The notes under the pieces are model-generated. The model had not been told where the DNA came from, did not search any database, and was given only the letters and a program-made list of their open reading frames with translations. Below are positions 51,548-61,008 of a stretch of DNA of 64,000 nucleotides, piece by piece (the stretch's first letter is position 1; each line of letters begins with the position of its first letter). Position numbers and translations under genes: made by a program. Source of the stretch: Skeletonema tropicum (lineage: Eukaryota; Bacillariophyta; Thalassiosirophyceae; Thalassiosirales; Thalassiosiraceae); NCBI GenBank assembly GCA_037178625.1, contig CM074144.1, positions 930,001-994,000 of the forward strand. The letters run 5' to 3'.

Positions 51548-54500
51548 TCAGGTTGGCAGCTTCCGTTTCTTCCGCTTGGGAGGTGCGTGTCTTTGGGTAG
51601 TGGCCTGAAGTGTTGAATCCCCAACAGCGAGCGATGCAGCGCTCCTTTTCTGATTAAGGAGGGACTCTGTCTGCTGCATTGGAGTTGGGTCGTCCCCGTG
51701 GACTTTACCTCTAGTTTTGGGGCCGCCTGGGATAATCCGCTTGTCCTTTCTCCGTCGTTTATTGCGCTCCTTGCACGATGAACCTGAGCCAGCCGTCTTT
51801 ACCCTGACCGGCTTGGGGATAGGCTTGCCCGCTGCGAGGTGACCACTCTTGCGCTTGCCACCCGTTGAATTCGATCGGCTAGGCAGTCTTGCTGCGGCAG
51901 GAGCTCTTGGTTGATTCCTGCTGCTAGACCACAGCAACATTGCGATCCTCATCCTAGTCTCTTTGAGGAGGAAGTCCGCCTGGTTGTAGGAATTCTCGCA
52001 CAGAGGGATGTTTTGTGCCAGTAGGGTTGCGTTGACGAGGACAAAGAGACCACAATCATATCCGTTGGTCTGCCGTGGAGAGTTCATTGAGTCATCGATG
52101 AGTCGCCAAGAGTTGTCCCAATCAGCGTTCACCTCCCCATGTATTTCTCGATACTTATCCTTGAGATACTGCAGCATAGCCCTTAGGTACCGCTGGTTAT
52201 ACTCCTTCCTGCCCTGGGAATCCCACAGTTTAATCTCCTTGAGGACGGTGTCGGCTCTGAGGAGCAACCAATGGCGATTACCCCGGTTAATCGGCACGTA
52301 TATCTCCCGCACCCCCAAGATCCCGTTCTTCCGTCTCAACGTATTGCCCCAGGAGCGCACATTGTTGTAGTTGTAGATGGGTATTGATTGCCCGTCTGTC
52401 CCAGTCTGAAGGAGTGCTGACATGAAGAAGGAGGTGAAGAAGTAGACCCGTTGGGAGTTCACCTTTGGAAAGAGAACCCTGCGGAGGAAACTGTTGATGA
52501 TTTCGTCGTTTAGCCATTGTGGTGGTCGCAGTGAGAGCATTGCTTCCCGGTGAACCTTATCTCCTCCTGCCATGTCAAGGGTGAAAGTCTCGGGGACCGC
52601 TCTGAAGAGGTCCCTGGGGGAGAATGTCCTTGTCTCTTCATCCGTATTACGTCGTAGCAGCTCCAGACAATCGGTGCGTTGCGTCCCTAGGTCTGGCGGT
52701 AGCCTTGGCCTCTGCCGGGTGGAGGAGGCCCGAGCTTCTGCCCGAAGTTGCTGCTGAAAGATAGGGGCAAAACGCAAAGGAGCCTTCGTGGCAGTCGTCT
52801 TGTCGGTGCTAGTGGCTGCTGTCACGTCTGTTTCCTGTGGAGCGGTCCTTGGTTGAGCCATCGACGGATTTTCATTGTCCAGTCTACCTCCCGTGAGGTC
52901 TCCGGCCGCTTCTCTACTCGCCACCGCCGCATTCAACCAATACTGTTGTTGCTCAGTGCTCTTGGCAAAAAGTTCCTCCGGTTGGATTTCCAGCAGACAT
53001 CTAGCTTCTTCCGGCAGGCCGTCAGTTCCTAAACTAAGTTGGTGCTCTATCTCTTTCTGGATTTGTTCTCTCGAAGCCAGGACCTTCGTGCCTTTGGTTT
53101 TGTGGTGTTTGGTGAGGTTCCTGCAAATCCATTGGGTGTGCGTGAGGGAGAGTAGCTGGTCCAGGAAGCCCTTCGTCCAACTGTCGATGGTCAGCCGGAG
53201 CCGCATGCCCAGAAGATAATTTTGTTGCAGTTGTAGAAGCCCGACGGACACTTTCCCCTCCGTGAAATGTCTCCATCCGATTCTATCCAAACTATTACCA
53301 ACTTGTCTCGTTTCCTGGGACATACTGTCGCCATACTTGTCCGGCAGGTCCACAAACAATCGCTTGCCTTGGGCTGCAATAAACCTTGGGATCCAAATCA
53401 TTAGGTCGGGGTGGGTGTGGTGGTCTCTCATCCAGTCCAATAAATTCTCAATGCAGTCGCTGAGTAATCCCCGTCTAATGTCACTTGTACACCGATTCAG
53501 GTGGTCAGCCGTTTCGTAACACCCGCAGTTGGGACACAACGCTGAGGCTTCCTTGTCCCATCTAGTAATCATTTGGCCAGTGCCGCAGAAACCAGAACAC
53601 TGCTTGGCGTACCAAAGTCTGAACATCTGAGGCCGACGCCCTAGAAGATCCCGCAGGGGCTCCCATGCCACGGTGTCGAAGATAGAGGGTGACATGAGTC
53701 CTTCATCGGAGTAGAACTGTTTTGCTCTTTCTTTGCCAATGTAGTAACGGAGTTCTTTGGCCATATCCGCGGTTTGCTTCTCATTGCCGATAATTACCAC
53801 CGCTGACTCGAGAGGTAGCGATAGCGTTGCAGGGTGGGCTGCCGTCGTATTCACTGCCCGCCGCAAAGCCCGTTTGGCTCTGTCATCACAGATAACATTG
53901 AGCTGTGCCTCTATCGACAATGCATCGTAGCCCACTATGTCGTCCTGATGTGCCTTAACGTGAGACAGTCTGTGAACCAGTTTGGAGCGAGACTGTATCT
54001 TCCGCAGCACCCGTAGAATATCGTTGTTCTTGGCCGCAGCTGCGATCCTGGCATACTTCGTCGAAAAGGTGTGGATTGTCCCTAGATTGTCGCAGAAAAT
54101 GTTGGCGTTGGAAAGAATCTCGTAGTGCTCCTCGGCCGTCAGCAGTAAGATATGGATGGCTAACATCCCCAGCTGCTCCCCTCTATAGCTGCCTGCCCAT
54201 TTGGATCTCTCCGTAAAATCACCTTGCAATGACTTCCCCGTCTCCTCGCAGTACATAATCCAAGCCGCCCCGCAGACGTCCACTGAAATCTCTTTGATAT
54301 AAGAACCATCTGTGCAACAGAAGAGAGATCCTCTGTGTATGGCCTCCACTATCCATGCTGGATCTTCCTGACCTGCCAAATCCTGCCACATCCACGTGCC
54401 TCCTTTGCTAAATAGCCTCTCCCAGAATGAAGCAAAGACTGTATGACCTGGTGCTGCCACGAGAGGTGGGCCTCTCTGCATCAGTCTAACTGAACCATTG

Positions 54501-57500
54501 TCGTATTCAAGGATGGTAGCTGGAGCCAAGGTGGTGGAGGGTCTATCTAGCTGTCTTGACGGGTGGAGCACGTGTGATCTATCTCCGGAGTCCCTGTCGT
54601 GCACGTATTCCTGGATCGTGCTGTCAGTATGTATCTCCACTGCGAAGGTTTCGGTGTTCCAGAAATGCCTCCATTTCCTATGTGAAGGATGTAGCCATTC
54701 CCTCAACGGCTCCTCCAGCCTCAGATTGAGCGGTGCGATCTGGAGCAGATATTTTTTCCATAGTTTGAAATCTGCCGCAGTTGGAAATTCTGGGCCGAAG
54801 AGCAGTCCAGACCTATGCTTCCCTAACAGTCCTTCTTCAGAGTCCATCCAGTGCCCGTCCAGTAAGTGCTTCTCCAGGTATTTTCCATTGGCCGAAGTGA
54901 TGTCAGAGAGGAAGAGAGCCTCTTGTGCCTTTCTGACTCTGTTAACACGCAACAGATCTTTCCCTCGTAAGCCCATTTCAACCATCATGTGCATGATGAC
55001 CTTGTCCCCTCTCCGAGGGAGTGGGATATCGTCACACCGCAAGTCAAGAGTAATCCCCAGCTCGTCAAGTTTTTCCCAAAATGATTTGATCCACGAGTCG
55101 GTTGCAAGATGCCCCCACGTACGGAAGTCATAGCTAAAAGGACAGTCCGGTACCCCCAATTCAATTTGCAGATGACGAATGACCACACTCAACGTAAATC
55201 CAAGATGACGGTCCTTCACCGCTGGATGGGGTTTGTCATCGTAATGCTGAAGGAAAGACGCGAGTGTAGCGGCCGTTGTCTCGATTGTCAGATCATTGAG
55301 GCCCATGCCTCCAAATGCTGGTGGAAGATACCTCCATTCTCTGGTGATAGAACGGGTAACCCCGAGGCTGCTGAGAAGGTAGAAATCCGCAGAAGACAAT
55401 CCCTTTTTTAGCTCAGCAATTGGTGCCGAGCATGCCCCAAGACCATAGCGCAATCCTGACCACAGTTGGCAGGAGTAGCTCATCCAGACCGACCTAACCG
55501 GGATGTGCCCACTTTTAATCTGAGCGGTCCACGTTGTCACTCTTTCTTTCATCTGTTCGAAATGCTGATCCGCCTTTCCATCTGGTCTGGCAAATAATCC
55601 GAGGTTGTTGTCTGCCTTATTGGTAGGGAGTTTGTCGATTGGTTCCGTAGCTCCTGAGGTTGTCGGGACATGGAAGGCTAGCGAGGACAGATCATTGTCC
55701 TCCATCTCGGCTCCGTCTGTCTCTCCCTGCCGTCGCTGTTGCTGATCAGTATACACCCATCCCCCTTTGCCGTCCGCTGATTGATGATGGATAGTTACCC
55801 CACACTTCTCGCCTTTTAAAGCACCCCCTGTCGCTCCGAGTAATCCCCCCCAATCCGAGATTGAGGCTTGGCCTTTAGCTGCTGTCGAGAACAGGTCATC
55901 ATCTTCGTCCAAACCAGCCCAAAGGTTGGTGTCGTCAACGTACAGGATCCCCACCTGCCGGACAGATTTCCTAGTTATCGGGCATTCTATCGTGACACCG
56001 TGTCCGCTCCGACGTTGCACATTTACTATCGTGGTACTCGTCTGTTGCCAAGTGGCAGGAGCCGCGCCATTACCTTGAGCGAGCCCCTGCTTGCCGTCCT
56101 CTTTCCCGCCGAAGTAAGATTCAGATTGCCCGTAGCCTGTACGCAGGAAGAACTCCATGTTGTGAAGGGGACGTAGCATCGACAGTACTGCACAGTTTGG
56201 AACTTTGAACGCTTGGAGGGTGAGACTAGCGGCTGGAAGGGCCACCCTGTCATAGCACTGTGCCGCATCGACTTGAGCAACTAGAAGCGGGCGTTTGGTG
56301 ACCCTGGCGATGTCATAAAGTAAAACCTGCTGCAGAATGGCGTCCTCTGCGGTTTTCCCTTTGGAGCTGAAGATCTCCTCTGGAATCATGCCTTCCTCTC
56401 TCGCTGAATTGATCATCCTGTGCCCGAAAATGAGTTTATTGCAGAAGTTGAAGTCTGCTTCCAGTAGGAGGATGGCACGCAATTTGTTCACCACAGCTAC
56501 CCCTGCGATTTTTTCCAGCATTACAGACAGTCCTCGTGCCCATCTATCAGGACTTGCTCCAGTTGTGGTGGTCAGAGACAATTTCCTAGCCATCAGCTGT
56601 GACAATTTGTCATCATGTGCCATCGACTTGTAGTGCCCAAAATGAATCCCCGATAAGGAGGAAGAAGTTCTTTCCTTCACGTGTCGCCAGTAGTACTGAA
56701 AGTCCTCTTGTGACACCGAGATCGAGATCTCCCCGTTTCCCATCCGGGACCAGATCGAGGCCATTTCATCGAATAAGAGGAGCGTCCGAGGATCCGTGTC
56801 TGGTGGTGGCACAAACGTGCCTTCCAGAATCTCTACTGCGGCTGATGTGTCGGCGAAATTACCCAGTAGTTCAAATAGAGCACCTTGACAAATCGGTGCA
56901 GAGGTGGCCCGTCCAAATCTTGTTCGCAGCTCGGTCTTCAGCGCCTCCTCAATCGACTCTTTGGCCGTATGCTCAACCACTGAACCATCGTCCTGCACGA
57001 CCTCCACTCTTGTTACACTCATCACTTCCTTAGCCTTTGTGGCTCTTTTGATGCCTTGCCAACACTTGCGCTGTGCCTCACCTCTGAGGATGGCTTTCAC
57101 TCTGACTGCCTCTGCTTCCCTCTCATTTGCTATTGCCTCGTTGAGTTTCTCATTTAAGAAGTGCTTCCGCAAGTAGGGAGAATCCGCCAGTAGCTGTCTC
57201 GTATGCTCTTTTGTGCTTCGATACAAGTCCACCAGTTCCGGAACGGGGGTAGACAGCCACTGTTCTAGACCTCTCCTTTTTGCGAATCTCCGCATATTCC
57301 CCATATTGACCTGCTTCCCTAGATGGTGCCGTAGTATCCATTTCAGGAGGTGGCGTTTATCTAACCAAGATTGTATCGCTGGAGAATATTCATAATGAGC
57401 TGGATAAAGGACTCTGCACTTGGACTCCGCGTACAAGAGTACATCTTCGACAATGTTGTCCAGTGTTTCCATCTGGGCAATGAATTCTGCGTCAGGCGGG

Positions 57501-58903
57501 AAGGAGGCAAGAGCCTCTAACTCGGAGAGTTTTTGGTCAATCTGTTTCTCGTGGAAACCCTTTCTTACTAACTCGAGATATTTGTCTCGTACCCGCGGGA
57601 CCTTTGAGTTCAACTTCCTGGCCTTTGGAGGCACAATACGACAGAGGGCAGTGCCAAGGACGGATCTGGTTTGCAAATCTACCACCACCGGCCGATGATC
57701 TCCCAAGTCTGGATCAAAGGGGAGGTAACAAGCGCTGATCAGTTCGATATCGTCTGACACCCAAATACCGTCAATCGCCCCATTTCCATTGTCGTTGCCT
57801 CTGAAGTGTGTGAAGGGCCCTTTCTGTCCAGGCATGATTCTGTGAACAGCCTCTCGCATGTTGATGTCATTGCCTGCTAGCCGCCTGCTCAATTCGCCGT
57901 CCAGTGCATTCTCATTAGCATCCATCATTAGTACCACTCGATCTCCTAATGTCCTCCACTTTATAATGGCCGCGACGAGCTCTCGACGAAATAGGTCTTT
58001 GGGGTTTGTATCGAATTGATGGGATTGAATGTACCTCACGATGTGTTGGTAGTAGGTGCCAACCCCTTCCGAGCGGCAGGGTGCATACGCTGAGATGAAC
58101 ACCGTTCCCACTCCATTTGTCGGCTCGGTGCGGTACCAGCAAAACATGCCTAGCTCCGTTTCATCCTGCCCCCTAGTGGTAGGTAGGCCCGCCAATTCTT
58201 CTCTCAGAACCACCGCTGTCCCCCCTGCTTGGAAGTTCCCGATGTTGTGGAGTTCCCGCGTATTGTGAGCATGAACCGATGCAATTCTATCATCTCCGTG
58301 CCGAAGGGTGTTAGCAATCTGTAAGGATGGATTTAACGCCCGAAAATTGGTGTTGGTCTCTTGGAGCCCCAACACGTCGACCCTGTATTCTCGTAGCACG
58401 TGCTTCAGTCGTTCTATCTTGGTGTTGTTGGGCTGCCACAGGCTGAGGCCATTGATGTTCATGGACAATACTCGAACCGTCTCGTGTCCTTTGTGGGCCA
58501 CCCTAAGCGGGCCGTACACCGGCACCTTGATGCTGCTCACTGAGCAATTGTCTGCCTTATTATCTAGGCCGACCGACCGCAGGCCGTCCAGCTCAGTAGA
58601 TCTATGCTGCTGCGACTCCAATAACTCGTCAAGCTCCCTGTTGGATGGATCATCGCGTTGTCTTGTACGATCCGCTAGCAACTGCCTCATTGTGTCTGTA
58701 TCCAACGCATCCTCCAGCTTGGTTCCTCCTGCAATGGTGTTGCGGCGTCTCATAGAATCTCGATATTGCTGTGCTCTTTGTGCTGACTTCTTCTTCTTCT
58801 TTGTTTTGGATGGCCTATTAGACTTATATTCACGTTGCCTCTGTCTGAAATGGCTCACCTCGGCCTCCCGGGCAAAGGAGGGTGGAGGCTGCCGTGGATC
58901 CAT
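51548..58903 (-). CDS. LINE ORF2: APE endonuclease, reverse transcriptase, RNase H, Ulp1-type protease
   Basis: The uninterrupted 2451-aa ORF begins at ATG 58903. A basic N-terminus leads into an endonuclease/exonuclease/phosphatase domain: SMNINGL (~145), LGLQETN, LMMDANEN, AIDGIWVSD, GDHRPVV (~401). The reverse transcriptase spans ~720-1060 with AQVDAAQCYDR and YVDD (~988). RNase H: CTDGSY (~1531), YRGEQLG, FCDNLG, HVKAHQDD (~1651). A zinc cluster CPNCGCYETADHLNRC is at ~1791. The C-terminus is a C48/Ulp1 fold: WLNDEIINSFL, RHWLLL (His ~2211), LWDSQG (Asp ~2227), QTNGYDCGLFV (Gln, Cys ~2280). Target-primed reverse transcription is the known mechanism; the protease is an unusual addition. 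All catalytic residues checked are present. Confidence 0.9.
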   Translation of the reverse strand: MDPRQPPPSFAREAEVSHFRQRQREYKSNRPSKTKKKKKSAQRAQQYRDSMRRRNTIAGGTKLEDALDTDTMRQLLADRTRQRDDPSNRELDELLESQQHRSTELDGLRSVGLDNKADNCSVSSIKVPVYGPLRVAHKGHETVRVLSMNINGLSLWQPNNTKIERLKHVLREYRVDVLGLQETNTNFRALNPSLQIANTLRHGDDRIASVHAHNTRELHNIGNFQAGGTAVVLREELAGLPTTRGQDETELGMFCWYRTEPTNGVGTVFISAYAPCRSEGVGTYYQHIVRYIQSHQFDTNPKDLFRRELVAAIIKWRTLGDRVVLMMDANENALDGELSRRLAGNDINMREAVHRIMPGQKGPFTHFRGNDNGNGAIDGIWVSDDIELISACYLPFDPDLGDHRPVVVDLQTRSVLGTALCRIVPPKARKLNSKVPRVRDKYLELVRKGFHEKQIDQKLSELEALASFPPDAEFIAQMETLDNIVEDVLLYAESKCRVLYPAHYEYSPAIQSWLDKRHLLKWILRHHLGKQVNMGNMRRFAKRRGLEQWLSTPVPELVDLYRSTKEHTRQLLADSPYLRKHFLNEKLNEAIANEREAEAVRVKAILRGEAQRKCWQGIKRATKAKEVMSVTRVEVVQDDGSVVEHTAKESIEEALKTELRTRFGRATSAPICQGALFELLGNFADTSAAVEILEGTFVPPPDTDPRTLLLFDEMASIWSRMGNGEISISVSQEDFQYYWRHVKERTSSSLSGIHFGHYKSMAHDDKLSQLMARKLSLTTTTGASPDRWARGLSVMLEKIAGVAVVNKLRAILLLEADFNFCNKLIFGHRMINSAREEGMIPEEIFSSKGKTAEDAILQQVLLYDIARVTKRPLLVAQVDAAQCYDRVALPAASLTLQAFKVPNCAVLSMLRPLHNMEFFLRTGYGQSESYFGGKEDGKQGLAQGNGAAPATWQQTSTTIVNVQRRSGHGVTIECPITRKSVRQVGILYVDDTNLWAGLDEDDDLFSTAAKGQASISDWGGLLGATGGALKGEKCGVTIHHQSADGKGGWVYTDQQQRRQGETDGAEMEDNDLSSLAFHVPTTSGATEPIDKLPTNKADNNLGLFARPDGKADQHFEQMKERVTTWTAQIKSGHIPVRSVWMSYSCQLWSGLRYGLGACSAPIAELKKGLSSADFYLLSSLGVTRSITREWRYLPPAFGGMGLNDLTIETTAATLASFLQHYDDKPHPAVKDRHLGFTLSVVIRHLQIELGVPDCPFSYDFRTWGHLATDSWIKSFWEKLDELGITLDLRCDDIPLPRRGDKVIMHMMVEMGLRGKDLLRVNRVRKAQEALFLSDITSANGKYLEKHLLDGHWMDSEEGLLGKHRSGLLFGPEFPTAADFKLWKKYLLQIAPLNLRLEEPLREWLHPSHRKWRHFWNTETFAVEIHTDSTIQEYVHDRDSGDRSHVLHPSRQLDRPSTTLAPATILEYDNGSVRLMQRGPPLVAAPGHTVFASFWERLFSKGGTWMWQDLAGQEDPAWIVEAIHRGSLFCCTDGSYIKEISVDVCGAAWIMYCEETGKSLQGDFTERSKWAGSYRGEQLGMLAIHILLLTAEEHYEILSNANIFCDNLGTIHTFSTKYARIAAAAKNNDILRVLRKIQSRSKLVHRLSHVKAHQDDIVGYDALSIEAQLNVICDDRAKRALRRAVNTTAAHPATLSLPLESAVVIIGNEKQTADMAKELRYYIGKERAKQFYSDEGLMSPSIFDTVAWEPLRDLLGRRPQMFRLWYAKQCSGFCGTGQMITRWDKEASALCPNCGCYETADHLNRCTSDIRRGLLSDCIENLLDWMRDHHTHPDLMIWIPRFIAAQGKRLFVDLPDKYGDSMSQETRQVGNSLDRIGWRHFTEGKVSVGLLQLQQNYLLGMRLRLTIDSWTKGFLDQLLSLTHTQWICRNLTKHHKTKGTKVLASREQIQKEIEHQLSLGTDGLPEEARCLLEIQPEELFAKSTEQQQYWLNAAVASREAAGDLTGGRLDNENPSMAQPRTAPQETDVTAATSTDKTTATKAPLRFAPIFQQQLRAEARASSTRQRPRLPPDLGTQRTDCLELLRRNTDEETRTFSPRDLFRAVPETFTLDMAGGDKVHREAMLSLRPPQWLNDEIINSFLRRVLFPKVNSQRVYFFTSFFMSALLQTGTDGQSIPIYNYNNVRSWGNTLRRKNGILGVREIYVPINRGNRHWLLLRADTVLKEIKLWDSQGRKEYNQRYLRAMLQYLKDKYREIHGEVNADWDNSWRLIDDSMNSPRQTNGYDCGLFVLVNATLLAQNIPLCENSYNQADFLLKETRMRIAMLLWSSSRNQPRAPAAARLPSRSNSTGGKRKSGHLAAGKPIPKPVRVKTAGSGSSCKERNKRRRKDKRIIPGGPKTRGKVHGDDPTPMQQTESLLNQKRSAASLAVGDSTLQATTQRHAPPKRKKRKLPT

Positions 58904-60650
58904 TACACCGCTCGCCCCACAACACGCGTAAAACGTGGAGGGGCGTCCTGCATCTCTGCCGTGGCTTGTGAGGCCAGAGCGAAGTCGTTCATACGAGCAC
59001 TATCATCCAACTTGTCTTGGTAAGAAGCACCTAAACTACATTGAAGAAAGCTTTTGGTGTTGCCTCTCCTAATACTGTAATACCTGCTACTCAGATGTCT
59101 CGAAATCTGCAGCGTAACACCTGTATCTGGCACAGAAAAAGTTGTTTCCCCATCGTCGAGGAAGTTGTTAATGACACTGTTGTTGTTTGTGCTGATGACA
59201 TTATTGTTGTTCATGCTAATACGGAAACAATTGTCGATGAAGGTGGCACGACCAATGAGATTGTCGATCTCTAAACTGCTGTGCCGTTTGTGGCTGCTGG
59301 CTTTTTTAATTACCCGCCAGAAGGTAATCTGCACAATCCTCTCTGCTTTTCCCAATCCACCCCTGGCAGGGGGTGGCCACGGCGGCTTCGGGGGGGGTTC
59401 TGGTAATAAACCTGCTATTTTCCTAATCTGGTCCACTGCCGTAACTGGTGCTCCCTCTCCATGATGCTCATTATTGTTGTTCATGCTAATACGGAAACAA
59501 TTGTCGATGAAGGTGGCACGACCAATGAGATTGTCGATCTCTAAACTGCTGTGCCGTTTGTGGCTGCTGGCTTTTTTAATTACCCGCCAGAAGGTAATCT
59601 GCACAATCCTCTCTGCTTTTCCCAATCCACCCCTGGCAGGGGGTGGCCACGGCGGCTTCGGGGGGGGTTCTGGTAATAAACCTGCTATTTTCCTAATCTG
59701 GTCCACTGCCGTAACTGGTGCTCCCTCTCCATGATGCTCATTATTGTTGTTCATGCTAATACAGAAACAATTGTCGATGAAGGTGGCACGACCAATGAGA
59801 TTGTCGATCTCTAAACTGCTGTGCCGTTTGTGGCTGCTGGCTTTTTTAATTACCCGCCAGAAGGTAATCTGCACAATCCTCTCTGCTTTTCCCAATCCAC
59901 CCCTGGCAGGGGGTGGCCACGGCGGCTTCGGGGGGGTTCTGGTAATAAACCTGCTATTTTCCTAATCTGGTCCACTGCCGTAACTGGTGCTCCCTCTCCA
60001 TGATGCTCATTATTGTTGTTCATGCTAATACGGAAACAATTGTCGATGAAGGTGGCACGACCAATGAGATTGTCGATCTCTAAACTGCTGTGCCGTTTGT
60101 GGCTGCTGGCTTCTTTAATTACCCGCCAGAAGGTAATCTGCACAATCCTCTCTGCTTTTCCCAATCCACCCCTGGCAGGGGGTGGCCACGGCGGCTTCGG
60201 GGGGGGTTCTGGTAATAAACCTGCTATTTTCCTAATCTGGTCCACTGCCGTAACTGGTGCTCCCTCTCCATGATGCTGGTAATCCCATCTCCGGTGGGAT
60301 GTTCCCTCCCATTTCTTATCCATCATATCCATATCCTCCATCGGTGCCCATCCAACTAATGTCTTCTTTACAAAAATTACCTGCCAAATTCCCTGCCTTC
60401 TATCCGTTCCCTGCATGGTCGTCTCTCCATGATATCGTCTCCTGTGTCTCTGCCCGACGACGTGTAACATCAACGCCGTGACCAATTTTCCATCGATTCT
60501 CTTTATCTCCTCTGGTAACAAACGAATTCTGATACTGTTTTTCAACCATGTAGCTCTCATCGTTGTCGTGTCCCCTGTATGTTTTAAAGAATTATTTCTA
60601 ATATCTCCTAGTAATGCTAAGGTGTGTTCGGTGGCTGTTCCGGCCGCCAT
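58903..60650 (-). CDS. LINE ORF1, tandem-repeat protein, one frame break
   Basis: ORF1 precedes ORF2 and stops at TAA 58905-58903, sharing its last base with the ORF2 ATG. From MAAGTATEHTLALLGDI (60650) it runs through a charged region and then four ~90-residue repeats (EHHGEGAPVTAVDQIRKIAG, LLPEPPPKPPWPPPARGG, FWRVIKKASSHKRHSSLEID), ending with a unique ~95-residue tail. The third repeat has 7 Gs where the others have 8 (near 59930), which splits the frame into 60650-59850 and 59895-58903. Upstream, TIRAELSKNIEKWENN in another frame suggests coding sequence extends to the MULE junction, so the N-terminus is probably lost. ORF1 proteins usually bind the element RNA; no known domain is visible. 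Confidence 0.65.
59200..60276 (-). repeat. four tandem 270-bp units inside LINE ORF1
   Basis: Unit spacing is 270, 270 and 269 bases; copies differ at only a few positions (for example ACGG/ACAG near 59762, TTTTT/TTCTT near 60111, one missing G near 59930). Each encodes about 90 residues in frame. Confidence 0.95.
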
Positions 60651-60744
60651 GGTTATTATCTATCTCTGTACGAGGTGTACTAGTTCCTACGTAGCAATTA
60701 TTTTCCCATTTTTCAATATTTTTCGACAATTCAGCGCGGATTGT

Positions 60745-60836
60745 GGGAGGGGCTACGTTGGGCACGGCTTTTCTGGGCACGGGTTGGGCACGCCCTATGA
60801 TGTGACGATTCTGCCACGTCACCATACCACGCTCTC
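60745..60836 (+). repeat. left TIR of second MULE copy
   Basis: Identical by eye to 41583-41674. Confidence 0.95.
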
Positions 60837-60887
60837 TCCATTAACCCTAAAAGGCAGAATTATCTTTCAACAAGAGGCGCGCTCTCT

Positions 60888-60940
<53 letters not shown>

Positions 60941-61008
60941 ATGTTGCTGCAGCGCGGCCAATGACAAAAATAAAGTAAGCTAAGTGTTACCAGTGTCATT
61001 AATACATC

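Larger units (their letters stand above)
51328..60744 (-). mobile_element. LINE (non-LTR retrotransposon), 5' end interrupted by MULE
   Basis: The element reads right to left: ORF1 (to 58903), ORF2 (58903-51548), a ~220-bp 3' UTR and a TTTA-repeat tail ending near 51328. Its 3' end is found again as a stub at 30339-30412. At 60744/60745 the sequence switches to the MULE TIR inside the presumed ORF1 N-terminus, so the true 5' end lies beyond the window. Three intact ORF1 repeat units and a fully open 2451-codon ORF2 suggest recent insertion. Confidence 0.85.

Noticed and set aside
56599..57033. 144-aa and other + strand frames across 51.5-58.9 kb
   Set aside because: They are antisense to the 2451-aa LINE ORF2, which shows catalytic motifs throughout.
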